From Clostridiales bacterium (GTDB lineage: Bacteria > Bacillota > Clostridia > Christensenellales > Borkfalkiaceae): 64,000 nt of DNA. The notes under the pieces are model-generated. The model was not told where the DNA came from, made no database searches, and worked only from the letters and a program-made list of their open reading frames with translations. Position 1 is the first letter of the stretch. Each line of letters begins with the position of its first letter. The stretch spans positions 20,669 to 84,668 of the forward strand of contig SVHN01000008.1 in the NCBI GenBank assembly GCA_015055805.1. The letters are read 5' to 3'. Positions 19,168 to 25,797 of the stretch are shown one piece after another. The position numbers were made by a program, and so were the translations under genes.

Positions 19168-20646
19168 ATGATTGATTTATTACATTTGGAAAAATACCAA
19201 GAAAATAATCGAATCGAGGCGAAGAAAGCACTAGGTGGATTGCCTAAAAGTATTTGGGAAACGTATTCTGCGTTTGCCAATACTTTTGGCGGAATTCTTT
19301 TGCTAGGCGTTGAAGAATTATCGGACGGAAGTCTTGCTGTGGCTAATGGGGGTATTTCTAAGCCGAATGCCTTAATAAAAGAGTTTTGGGATATTGTCAA
19401 TAACCCCGAGAAAGTAAGCGTCAATATTTTATCAGACAAGGATGTGTGCGTACAAGAACTTAACGGGAAAAATATCATTGTAATAAATATTCCACGTGCG
19501 GATAGAGCATATCGCCCTATTTATATAGACGGCAATCCAATAACAGGGACTTATCGTCGTAATGGTGAAGGCGATTATAAGTGTACGCAAGAAGAATATT
19601 TATCAATGGTCCGAGATGCGTCCGTAAAAACACAAGATATGCTTGTTTTGGAAGAAATGGATTTAGGCGTTTTTAACGAAGAAAGCATTAAGAGCTATCG
19701 TATGCGTATGAGTTTGTTGCGTCCGAATCACGTTTGGGGCGCTTTGGATAACGAAGAGTTCTTATTTCGTATAGGAGCTATTGGTATCGGGAAAGATGGT
19801 AAAAAGCATCCAACTTCTGCGGGGCTTTTGATGTTTGGAAACGAGTACTTCATTACGCAAGAGTTCAATAATTATTTCCTTGATTATCAAGAGAAGTATG
19901 ATGAAACTCTTCGTTGGACGGATCGCATTGTTTCTTCCTCTGGAGATTGGAGTGGAAATATTTACGATTTCTATTTTCGTATATATAACAAATTAACGCA
20001 AGATTTGAAAGTTCCGTTTGCTATGAAAAACGGTGTGCGTGTAGATGAAACGCCTGTTCACGAAGCGTTGCGCGAAGCATTAGCAAACTGTCTTATAAAT
20101 GCCGATTACTATGGGCGTCAGGGAGTAGTAGTTGTAAAGAGCAAATCGGATATTTCTTTATCTAATCCAGGAGGCTTTAGAATAGAAATAGATGCAGCTA
20201 AGAGTGGCGGTGTGTCCGACCCACGAAATAGTGCAATGCTCAAGATGTTTAATTTAATAAATATAGGTGAGCGGGCCGGTAGCGGAATTCCTAATATTAT
20301 GTCAGTTTGGGAACAACAAAAATGGTCTGAACCTACGATAACGCAAACTTTTGGACCTGAACGAACAACGTTAACACTTTCATTAAAGGCAAATAGTACA
20401 AAAAGTGACGGTAAAAAAGTGACGGCAAAAAGTGACGGTAAAAAAGTGACGGTAAAAACTGCAGCACAGAAACAAGTTGTTATTGAATTTCTTACTAATA
20501 AAGTTTCTGCGACAAGTCAAGAAATCGCTGATGTGCTTGACGTAGGATTATCGCGAACGAAAATCATTTTGAGAGAATTGGTTTTCGAGGACGTTATTGT
20601 GGCTGAGGGTGCCGATAAAAACCGCAAGTACCGATTGAAGAAATAA
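19168..20646 (+). CDS. AlbA_2/Schlafen-type ATP-binding regulator with winged helix
   Basis: 492 residues from ATG 19168 (GAGG six bases upstream). The N-terminal 130 residues, with NRIEAKKALGGLPKSIWETYSAFANTFGGILLLGVEE, are the AlbA_2 putative DNA/RNA-binding domain of Schlafen-like proteins. Residues around 290-410 (VHEALREALANCLINADYYGRQG and GERAGSGIPNI) form a HATPase_c_4-type domain. Residues 412-430 are a lysine-rich linker encoded by a 27-base tandem repeat. The last 55 residues (TSQEIADVLDVGLSRTKIILREL) are a winged-helix DNA-binding domain. Probably a transcription regulator of the mobile region; some relatives occur in phage-defence islands. Confidence 0.8.
   Translation: MIDLLHLEKYQENNRIEAKKALGGLPKSIWETYSAFANTFGGILLLGVEELSDGSLAVANGGISKPNALIKEFWDIVNNPEKVSVNILSDKDVCVQELNGKNIIVINIPRADRAYRPIYIDGNPITGTYRRNGEGDYKCTQEEYLSMVRDASVKTQDMLVLEEMDLGVFNEESIKSYRMRMSLLRPNHVWGALDNEEFLFRIGAIGIGKDGKKHPTSAGLLMFGNEYFITQEFNNYFLDYQEKYDETLRWTDRIVSSSGDWSGNIYDFYFRIYNKLTQDLKVPFAMKNGVRVDETPVHEALREALANCLINADYYGRQGVVVVKSKSDISLSNPGGFRIEIDAAKSGGVSDPRNSAMLKMFNLINIGERAGSGIPNIMSVWEQQKWSEPTITQTFGPERTTLTLSLKANSTKSDGKKVTAKSDGKKVTVKTAAQKQVVIEFLTNKVSATSQEIADVLDVGLSRTKIILRELVFEDVIVAEGADKNRKYRLKK
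20404..20457 (+). repeat. In-frame 27-base tandem repeat in the AlbA_2 gene
   Basis: Two copies of a 27-base unit, itself made of 14- and 13-base halves starting AGTGACGG. Translated it gives alternating SDGKKVT units in a basic linker. Slippage by whole 27-base units keeps the frame; by a half unit it breaks it. Confidence 0.8.
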
Positions 20647-20707
20647 TGGTCTTTAATGTGGTGAGCGTGATTTGTGTAAGTTTTATAAAAACATAGTAAC
20701 GAAAAGT

Positions 20708-20757
20708 AATAATTGCTAAATCGAGTATTAAAAGCCTGATTTAGCAATTATTTTATT
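20708..20757 (+). terminator. Terminator after the AlbA_2 gene
   Basis: A 15-bp perfect stem (AATAATTGCTAAATC at 20708-20722 with its complement at 20738-20752) followed by a T-rich run. It can act in both directions. Confidence 0.8.
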
Positions 20758-20781
20758 ATAGCCTAAACCTAAACGATTGCA

Positions 20782-20837
20782 AGAGCAATCGGCTGTTAAC
20801 CGATTTGTCGTCAGTTCGAGTCTGTCAGGGGCAGCCA
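20782..20837 (+). pseudogene. tRNA-Asn(GTT) 3' fragment
   Basis: Contains a perfect anticodon arm, ATCGG-CTGTTAA-CCGAT, with GTT at 20795-20797, a T loop TTCGAGT, and AGGGGCAG-CCA at the 3' end with CCA encoded. The 5' acceptor strand and a normal D arm are missing: the bases before 20,782 form a 7-bp hairpin (CGATTGC-AAGA-GCAATCG) instead. So only about the last 56 bases of the tRNA survive, as expected for an attachment-site remnant. Confidence 0.7.
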
Positions 20838-20838
20838 A

Positions 20839-20876
20839 ACGAAAAGCGAATCACAAAAGTGGTTCGCTTTTTCGTT
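20839..20876 (+). terminator. Terminator behind the tRNA-Asn fragment
   Basis: Stem AAGCGAATCAC with GTGGTTCGCTT (one G-T pair), then TTT. The same sequence, including the CAAACG before it, recurs at 25,244-25,283. Confidence 0.7.
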
Positions 20877-20985
20877 ACACTGTCTCCGACAGTGCATAAA
20901 CTAACGAGTGATTTTGCTGTCGCAAAACACGTCGTCGACGTTCATACGCAAATAAATTTGCTCCTGAGTCCTAGTCCGTCAAGGC
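20877..20985. repeat. Cluster of short hairpins next to the tRNA fragment
   Basis: In about 100 bases lie CACTGTC-TCC-GACAGTG, TTTTGC-TGT-CGCAAAA, ACGTCG-T-CGACGT and GCAAAT-A-AATTTGC, each an almost perfect inverted repeat, with no coding sense. A similar cluster follows the broken tRNA-Ser copy at 63,260-63,370. Confidence 0.5.
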
Positions 20986-20988
20986 AGG

Positions 20989-21729
20989 CTAGCTAAATGT
21001 GGCGCAAAAGTTGCGCTACTCGACATTAACTACGACGCTGCTAAAGATTATGCGGACGAAATAGGCGAAAACGCTTTGGCAGTTAAGTGTAACTGCCTAG
21101 ATAAGCAGAGTATAATAGACGCTAAAAAAGAAATAAACGACAAGTTCGGCTCAGTAAACTTTTTAATCAACGGCGCAGGCGGAAACAATCCTAAGGCAAC
21201 TTGTGATAACGAAACAATGACGCCCGACTTAGAAGGCGTTAAGGATTTCTTTGCTCTTGACGAAAGCGGATTAAAGTTCGTGTTTGACTTAAACATCACT
21301 TCAGCTTTTTTAGTAACCCAAGTATTCGCTACCGATATGATTAAGACTGGCGGAAATATTATCAACATATCTTCAATGAACGCATACCGTCCCTTAACCA
21401 AAATCCCTGCATATTCTGCGGCAAAAGCAGGTATATCTAACTTTACGCAGTGGCTAGCGGTACACTTTGCGCCTTGCGGAATACGCTGTAACGCAATCGC
21501 TCCTGGGTTCTTTGTAACCAACCAAAACCGTGGTTTACTCTTTAACGAAGACGGTACACCTACAGCAAGAACGGGCAAAATTTTAAGGGCAACGCCCATG
21601 AACAAGTTTGGCGAAATATCCGACCTTATCGGTTGCTTATTATGGCTATCTGACGACACGGCAAGTGGTTTTGTAACTGGTACTGTTATCCCTGTTGATG
21701 GTGGTTTCTCTGCTTACAGCGGCGTTTAA
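20989..21729 (+). pseudogene. SDR oxidoreductase, 5'-truncated (fructuronate-reductase-like)
   Basis: In frame from LAKCGAKVALLD to the TAA at 21,729. Present: the NAG-type turn LINGAGGNN, the catalytic ISSMN (Ser), the YSAAK motif (Tyr and Lys) and the C-terminal VIPVDGGFSAYSGV. Missing: the N-terminal strand with TGxxxGxG that binds NAD(P), replaced at about 20,985 by the hairpin DNA. No start codon with a ribosome site lies before the break. Intact relatives of this length (about 270 residues) are D-mannonate/fructuronate oxidoreductases of uronate breakdown. Without the nucleotide loop the product should be inactive. Confidence 0.75.
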
Positions 21730-21743
21730 TTTGTTTTGAAACT

Positions 21744-21911
21744 ATGGAAGAAACCAAATGGATTATTTGCCCAGAATGTGGATGTAAAACAAGAGTAAAG
21801 ATTAAGCATACTACTATAATGAAAGATTTTCTACTGTTTTGTCATCATTGTAAAAAAGAGATTACAGTTGACGTAGAAAATTTTATCGTAAAAGTAGTAA
21901 AAGAAAATTGA
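21744..21911 (+). CDS. Cysteine-rich KTR domain protein (copy B)
   Basis: 55 residues with the same WIICPECG-KTRVKIK and MKDFLLFCHHCKKE-TVDVE pattern as copy A. This copy has an extra cysteine (ECGCKT). It begins 15 bases after the truncated SDR gene. Confidence 0.75.
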   Translation: MEETKWIICPECGCKTRVKIKHTTIMKDFLLFCHHCKKEITVDVENFIVKVVKEN

Positions 21912-22001
21912 CAAAATAATTTTAATTTAAACTAAACAGAATGATTGACCATCATAGGGATTAAAAATCTAAAGACGGTTAAAAGTCGGTGATATATTTA
22001 T
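21744..22001 (+). repeat. Direct repeat, right copy (KTR gene plus flank)
   Basis: Matches 15,580-15,832 in order and orientation, including the noncoding tail ending GTCGGTGATATAT. It marks the right edge of the mosaic region. Confidence 0.75.
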
Positions 22002-22044
22002 GAAAAACACCCCAAAAGTTAGACAAACTTTTGGGGTGTTTTTC
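22002..22044 (+). terminator. Strong terminator before nagB
   Basis: Near-perfect stem of about 18 bp (AAACACCCCAAAAGTT and its complement) around a four- to six-base loop, with T runs on both sides, so it is probably bidirectional. Confidence 0.85.
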
Positions 22045-22142
22045 AATGGTTAGTAAGTATGCTGTTGGAGAAAATAATTTTGTAAGCAAAATTTTGTTTG
22101 GCGAAAAATTGAGATATTTTAAATTAATGTGACTAAAATGTT

Positions 22143-22170
22143 TTTACAAAACATAAAAAAGGTGTATAAT
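22143..22170 (+). promoter_or_regulatory. Promoter of nagB
   Basis: TTTACA at 22143-22148, 16 bases, TATAAT at 22165-22170; the ATG is 41 bases downstream. Confidence 0.6.
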
Positions 22171-22211
22171 CAAAATGAAATTATAAATTTAAATTTTTAA
22201 GGAGCAAAAAT

Positions 22212-22997
22212 ATGAAAGTTATTATCAAAGACAATTATAATTCTATGAGCGACTGGGCGGCACAGCACATTGCGGATGCAATAAACAATCACAAAGAAAA
22301 CCGTCCGTTTGTTCTAGGCTTGCCTACTGGTTCTTCTCCGCTAGATGTTTATAGAAAATTAATAGAAATGAATAAAGCAGGAAAAGTAACCTTTAAAAAC
22401 GTAGTCACTTTTAATATGGACGAATACGTAGGGCTTCCCAGAGAACACGATCAAAGTTATTGGTATTTTATGCATGATAATTTTTTCAATCACATAGATA
22501 TTCCTGCTGAAAATATAAATATTTTAGACGGTATGGCTAGCGATTTAGAAACAGAATGTAAACGCTATGAAGATAAGATTACATCTTACGGCGGTATAGA
22601 TTTGTTTATGGGCGGTAGCGGGGTAGACGGACATATTGCGTTTAACGAACCATTTACTTCTTTGTCATCTAGAACAGGCGTACGCGCTCTTACTGAGGAC
22701 ACATTAATCGTGAATTCACGCTTCTTTGATAACGACGTCAACAAAGTTCCCAAAACGGCGCTTTCTGTTGGTGTAGGAACGGTTTGTGATTCTAAACAAG
22801 TAATGTTATTAATCAGTGGCCACAATAAGGCAAGAGCATTACGTCATTGCGTTGAAGGTGGCGTTGACCACGCTTGGACGATAAGCGCATTACAACTACA
22901 TAAAGACGGTATTATCGTATGTGATGAGCCTGCTTGTGGCGAATTAAAAGTTGATACCTATAAATACTTTAAAGAAATTTATAAAAACGAAAAATAA
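22212..22997 (+). CDS. nagB: Glucosamine-6-phosphate deaminase
   Basis: 261 residues, the usual length. The family motifs are in place: GLPTGSSP (phosphate loop), FNMDEYVGL (Asp of the catalytic base), and [14 protein letters not shown] with the His and Glu of the active site; the common form reads [13 protein letters not shown], so Ser for Ile is a mild variation. Converts glucosamine-6-phosphate to fructose-6-phosphate and ammonia, the step after NagA. AAGGAG lies before the ATG. It is a single-gene unit with its own promoter and terminator, away from nagA. Confidence 0.93.
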   Translation: MKVIIKDNYNSMSDWAAQHIADAINNHKENRPFVLGLPTGSSPLDVYRKLIEMNKAGKVTFKNVVTFNMDEYVGLPREHDQSYWYFMHDNFFNHIDIPAENINILDGMASDLETECKRYEDKITSYGGIDLFMGGSGVDGHIAFNEPFTSLSSRTGVRALTEDTLIVNSRFFDNDVNKVPKTALSVGVGTVCDSKQVMLLISGHNKARALRHCVEGGVDHAWTISALQLHKDGIIVCDEPACGELKVDTYKYFKEIYKNEK

Positions 22998-23002
22998 GTT
23001 CA

Positions 23003-23037
23003 AAAAACCCGCCAGATGCTGGTGGGTTTTTGTTTGT
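23003..23037 (+). terminator. Terminator after nagB
   Basis: Stem AAAACCCGCCA with TGGTGGGTTTT around GATGC, then a T-rich run. Confidence 0.85.
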
Positions 23038-23073
23038 TTTTTGCGCTAAAATCGGCGTTTTACGGCAAAAATT

Positions 23074-23116
23074 AAGACCTATAAGAGCATTTTCACGCTT
23101 TTATAGGTCTTTTTAA
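23074..23116 (+). terminator. Second hairpin terminator downstream of nagB
   Basis: An 11-bp stem AAGACCTATAA with TTATAGGTCTT and a T run. Bases 23,117-23,235 hold nothing I can name. Confidence 0.65.
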
Positions 23117-23235
23117 TGCAAATTTTTAGAAAAATACCACGACAGATTTTGTCCCACACACTTTAAGCCGTTGTATGCTAAAACTCTCCCACACCTGGAT
23201 TTGAACCTTGATTTGTTTGCATACAGCAAAAGGGA

Positions 23236-23264
23236 TTGACAAGTTATATAAAAATGAGTATAAT
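23236..23264 (+). promoter_or_regulatory. Consensus promoter upstream of the XRE-HEPN gene (distal)
   Basis: TTGACA at 23236-23241, exactly 17 bases, TATAAT at 23259-23264: both hexamers perfect. Confidence 0.75.
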
Positions 23265-23274
23265 TATCTTAAAC

Positions 23275-23289
23275 TCTACGAAACGTAGA
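23275..23289. promoter_or_regulatory. Palindromic operator candidate
   Basis: TCTACG-AAA-CGTAGA, a perfect 6-bp inverted repeat around three A, placed at the expected transcription start of the distal promoter. An XRE protein is encoded next, so self-repression here is a natural guess. Confidence 0.45.
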
Positions 23290-23342
23290 ATTTTATTAAA
23301 AGGGCATTGATTTGCCAAAATGTGTGCTCAATGATAAGTAGG

Positions 23343-23371
23343 TTTACTTTTTAGAATGTTTTTGGTAAAAT
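23343..23371 (+). promoter_or_regulatory. Proximal promoter of the XRE-HEPN gene
   Basis: TTTACT at 23343-23348, 17 bases, TAAAAT at 23366-23371, 30 bases before the start codon. Confidence 0.55.
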
Positions 23372-23400
23372 AGTATCAAGAAAAAACAAAGGAGATTTTT

Positions 23401-25221
23401 ATGGAACTCTTTGGAAAGAAACATAGCATTGGAAAAACCATTGCGGAACTTAGAAAGGAAAAAGGTTGGACGCAAATTGAACTTGCTGAAAAATTGCAGG
23501 TTAGCGATAAGGCTATAAGTAAGTGGGAAAAAGATAGTGGAGCACCAAGCATTGAATTTTTTCCTGCATTGGCAGAACTTTTTGACGTTAGTATTGATTA
23601 TTTAATGACGGGAAAGGAACCTGAACCCGAAATTATTACAATGTCAAAAATCGAGCTTTGCGCGAAAAATGACGATTTGGGCTTGATAGGTAATTTTATG
23701 CCTGACACGATTGATGAAAACAAACAAGCATTTATTGACTATGTTAGAAAGTATAAAGCGAAGAAAGTATATAAATATTTTATAGAAAAGGGGTACTATG
23801 AAAAATTATGGGGAAAAATTAATAACGAGAATATTAATAAAAAGAAGAAAGATCATTACATAGAATTAATGGAAATAGATTGTGATTTGATTTTTTTAAG
23901 ATATATTAGTAAGAAATATAATGATTTAAATCCAAGAAGGCAAGCTCTATCTCAACGTAATGGAGGGCATTCTTTTATGCTTTATTATGAAAGTATTCCA
24001 AACAAGCACAATAAGGATCTATATGACCATATACCTAAAGAAGCAGTTTGTCAATATTTAGAAAAAAACTTTGAAAAACTTTCTAAACAACAATATGATT
24101 TTTATTTTGGCGTAGGAGATATTCTTTGTGCTACAAACGGTTGGATTAGAGGGATACCTGATATATTACATTTAGCTATTTGCAATCACAATAATAAGTT
24201 GGCACTATTACTCATTGATAAAATTAAAAAAACAAATTTACATGTGAAAGAAGAAGGGCAAAGAAAAAATAAACATCAATATTATGACTGGGCGTTGGAC
24301 AACTATTTCTTCCCTACTATAAATATAAAAAAAGAAACTGTAATTCTAGCATATCAACAAAAAGATAAAAAACTTGCCGAAGAACTTGAAAAAATTTGTC
24401 CTTTAACGAATTATGAAAGGAAAGAAGTTTTAGTAAATATGGATGACGAAACGTCTCTTCTTGAAAAACAAAAAGAGTTGGCTATTATAGATGGGATTCT
24501 TTGGATTGACAAATTGTTAGAAATTAACGATATTAACATAATTAAAGATATGTTATATAAATATCCTATTCATGAATTAGAAAGTATAGAAATAAAGGAA
24601 TCTAATTCTTATGCAAGTGAAAGAGAATCACAAAAAGTATTTTTTGATGCGAAAAAAGAAAATGTTAATTTTAAGGCTGGTCAATATATAACGGAAATGA
24701 TTTTTTCTTGTAAGCTTTTTTCATATTCTATTACAAACTGGGTAAACGATATATTATCTCGTGAAGGGCGTTCGTATTCAAAGCAATTAGAAATTAGAAA
24801 AAAATATGGTTGTAGTATAGCTGGACACGTGAAAGATTATTATACTGCTTTACCTCTTTTCTTCAAGGAATGTAAGGATAAACTAATAGCAACCTTACAA
24901 CTAAATAATCTTAAAGAAAAAAACAACAAAGGTTTAACAAAAGAATATTTTATTTCTGAGTTGCGAAAAGGGAATATTGAAATTCTAATAATAAAGCTTT
25001 GTGTTAAACTAGAAACACACCTGAAATGTGATTTAGGCTATGAAGGAACCTTTGAAGAAATGTTAAGTATTTATACGCAAAATTGCACATTTGAAACAGG
25101 GGAACTTTTGCACAAGTTGAGACAAAAACGTAATGACATTGTACACTGTACTAATGAAGCGGCTGATATATCACTACTAGAATTGGAAAAATGTATAGAT
25201 ATTATTTCAAACATTAAATGA
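23401..25221 (+). CDS. XRE-family HTH protein with C-terminal HEPN-like RNase domain
   Basis: 606 residues, AAAGGAG before the ATG. Residues 9-65 are a classic Cro/CI-type helix-turn-helix (IAELRKEKGWTQIELAEKL, then KAISKWEKD and FDVSIDYLMTG). Residues about 90-530 are helical, charged and unlike any family I know. The last 80 residues are a helical unit with KLETHLKCD and then KLRQKRNDIVH: Arg577-Asn-x3-His582 is the R-N-x3-H signature of HEPN ribonucleases, on a predicted helix as in known members. An N-terminal DNA-binding domain on a HEPN toxin-like domain suggests a self-regulated single-protein defence or abortive-infection factor. Codon use is more AT-rich than the flanking nag and egsA genes, hinting at acquisition. 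HEPN is inferred by motif; some HEPN proteins are non-catalytic. Confidence 0.7.
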   Translation: MELFGKKHSIGKTIAELRKEKGWTQIELAEKLQVSDKAISKWEKDSGAPSIEFFPALAELFDVSIDYLMTGKEPEPEIITMSKIELCAKNDDLGLIGNFMPDTIDENKQAFIDYVRKYKAKKVYKYFIEKGYYEKLWGKINNENINKKKKDHYIELMEIDCDLIFLRYISKKYNDLNPRRQALSQRNGGHSFMLYYESIPNKHNKDLYDHIPKEAVCQYLEKNFEKLSKQQYDFYFGVGDILCATNGWIRGIPDILHLAICNHNNKLALLLIDKIKKTNLHVKEEGQRKNKHQYYDWALDNYFFPTINIKKETVILAYQQKDKKLAEELEKICPLTNYERKEVLVNMDDETSLLEKQKELAIIDGILWIDKLLEINDINIIKDMLYKYPIHELESIEIKESNSYASERESQKVFFDAKKENVNFKAGQYITEMIFSCKLFSYSITNWVNDILSREGRSYSKQLEIRKKYGCSIAGHVKDYYTALPLFFKECKDKLIATLQLNNLKEKNNKGLTKEYFISELRKGNIEILIIKLCVKLETHLKCDLGYEGTFEEMLSIYTQNCTFETGELLHKLRQKRNDIVHCTNEAADISLLELEKCIDIISNIK

Positions 25222-25243
25222 CAGCTATTTTATGAAGGAAAGA

Positions 25244-25283
25244 CAAACGAAAAGCGAATCACAAAAAGTGGTTCGCTTTTTTA
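25244..25283 (+). terminator. Terminator after XRE-HEPN gene (copy of the tRNA-Asn terminator)
   Basis: Stem AAGCGAATCAC with GTGGTTCGCTT and a T run, preceded by CAAACG exactly as behind the tRNA-Asn fragment at 20,835. Confidence 0.75.
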
Positions 25284-25341
25284 ACTTAATAGCTTATTGC
25301 GCGGTAAGCGAGATTTTTATGGCTCGACTTGGGAGAGTTAG

Positions 25342-25386
25342 TTTTCTATTTTTTTGCTTATTTTCTATTTTTTTGCTTATTTTCTT
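25342..25386. repeat. 19-base perfect tandem repeat, 2.3 copies
   Basis: TTTTCTATTTTTTTGCTTA occurs at 25342-25360 and 25361-25379, followed by a partial third copy. Confidence 0.85.
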
Positions 25387-25422
25387 GTTTTTCCCTTCTC
25401 GTGCTTGATTTTTTTATAACAG

Positions 25423-25455
25423 TATGATATCATAATGTTATGATACTATGATATC
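25423..25455. promoter_or_regulatory. Nested palindromes TATGATATCATA
   Basis: A perfect 12-base palindrome at 25423-25434, an overlapping 7-bp inverted repeat TATCATA-ATGT-TATGATA at 25428-25445, and a third TATGATA at 25447. Likely a protein-binding site upstream of the ribbon-helix-helix gene. Confidence 0.45.
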
Positions 25456-25480
25456 GTTGTAAAAATGGTGATTAGAATAG

Positions 25481-25581
25481 AATTTCAAATAATTATGAAT
25501 AGAATAAAATTTTAAATAAATATTATGCAATTTTAAATAAAGTAATGGAATTTTAAATAAGGATAATGTACATCTAAATAA
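25481..25581. repeat. Array of five 12-base repeats (AATTTTAAATAA), helically phased
   Basis: Units begin at 25481, 25508, 25529, 25549 and 25570. The last four are spaced 21, 20 and 21 bases, two helical turns, so all face the same side of the DNA. The outer units are degenerate (AATTTCAAATAA, ACATCTAAATAA). This looks like an operator array directly before the next start codon. Confidence 0.65.
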
Positions 25582-25617
25582 AGATTACGTTATTATTAAA
25601 CAAACGGAGAGTATGAT

Positions 25618-25797
25618 ATGAACAAAACAAAAACGCCAACGGTTGATAAGGTTGCCTTTTCGTTGCGTTTGCCGCCAAATATGTATAAAAAGATTAGGGC
25701 AAGGGTAAACGAGATTAAGGAAAATGGGAATTATGCTTATAGCATAAACGATTTTTTAACGGAAATTATCGAAAAGGGATTAAAGCATGAAAAATAA
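25618..25797 (+). CDS. Ribbon-helix-helix (Arc/CopG-like) DNA-binding protein
   Basis: 59 residues: MNKTKTPTVDKVAFSLRLPP, then NMYKKIRARVNEIKE, then SINDFLTEIIEKGLKHEK. The strand KVAFSLRLP, a helix starting at the Met-Tyr-Lys-Lys, and a second helix with NDFLTEIIEKGL are the strand-helix-helix fold of CopG/Arc-type repressors and antitoxins. GGAGA lies before the ATG. Its last 11 bases overlap the egsA start, so the two are translated together. The phased repeats upstream are its probable binding sites. Confidence 0.75.
   Translation: MNKTKTPTVDKVAFSLRLPPNMYKKIRARVNEIKENGNYAYSINDFLTEIIEKGLKHEK

Noticed and set aside
20805..20996. 63-codon open frame over the tRNA-Asn fragment
   Set aside because: It runs through tRNA, terminator and hairpin DNA, has no ribosome site and no protein-like composition.
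21048..21659. 203-codon open frame on the minus strand
   Set aside because: Opposite the SDR remnant, which shows the family's catalytic motifs; the minus frame shows none.
23178..23212. Minus-strand stretch resembling the T arm of a tRNA (GGTTCAAATCC then AGGTGTGGGAG)
   Set aside because: Only a T-loop-like string is present; no acceptor, anticodon or D arm can be folded around it, so I do not call a tRNA.
25342..25581. Possible CRISPR array or plasmid origin because of short repeats
   Set aside because: Repeats are 12 bases with 8-9-base gaps, no spacers of CRISPR size, no cas gene, and no replication initiator nearby. An operator array fits better.
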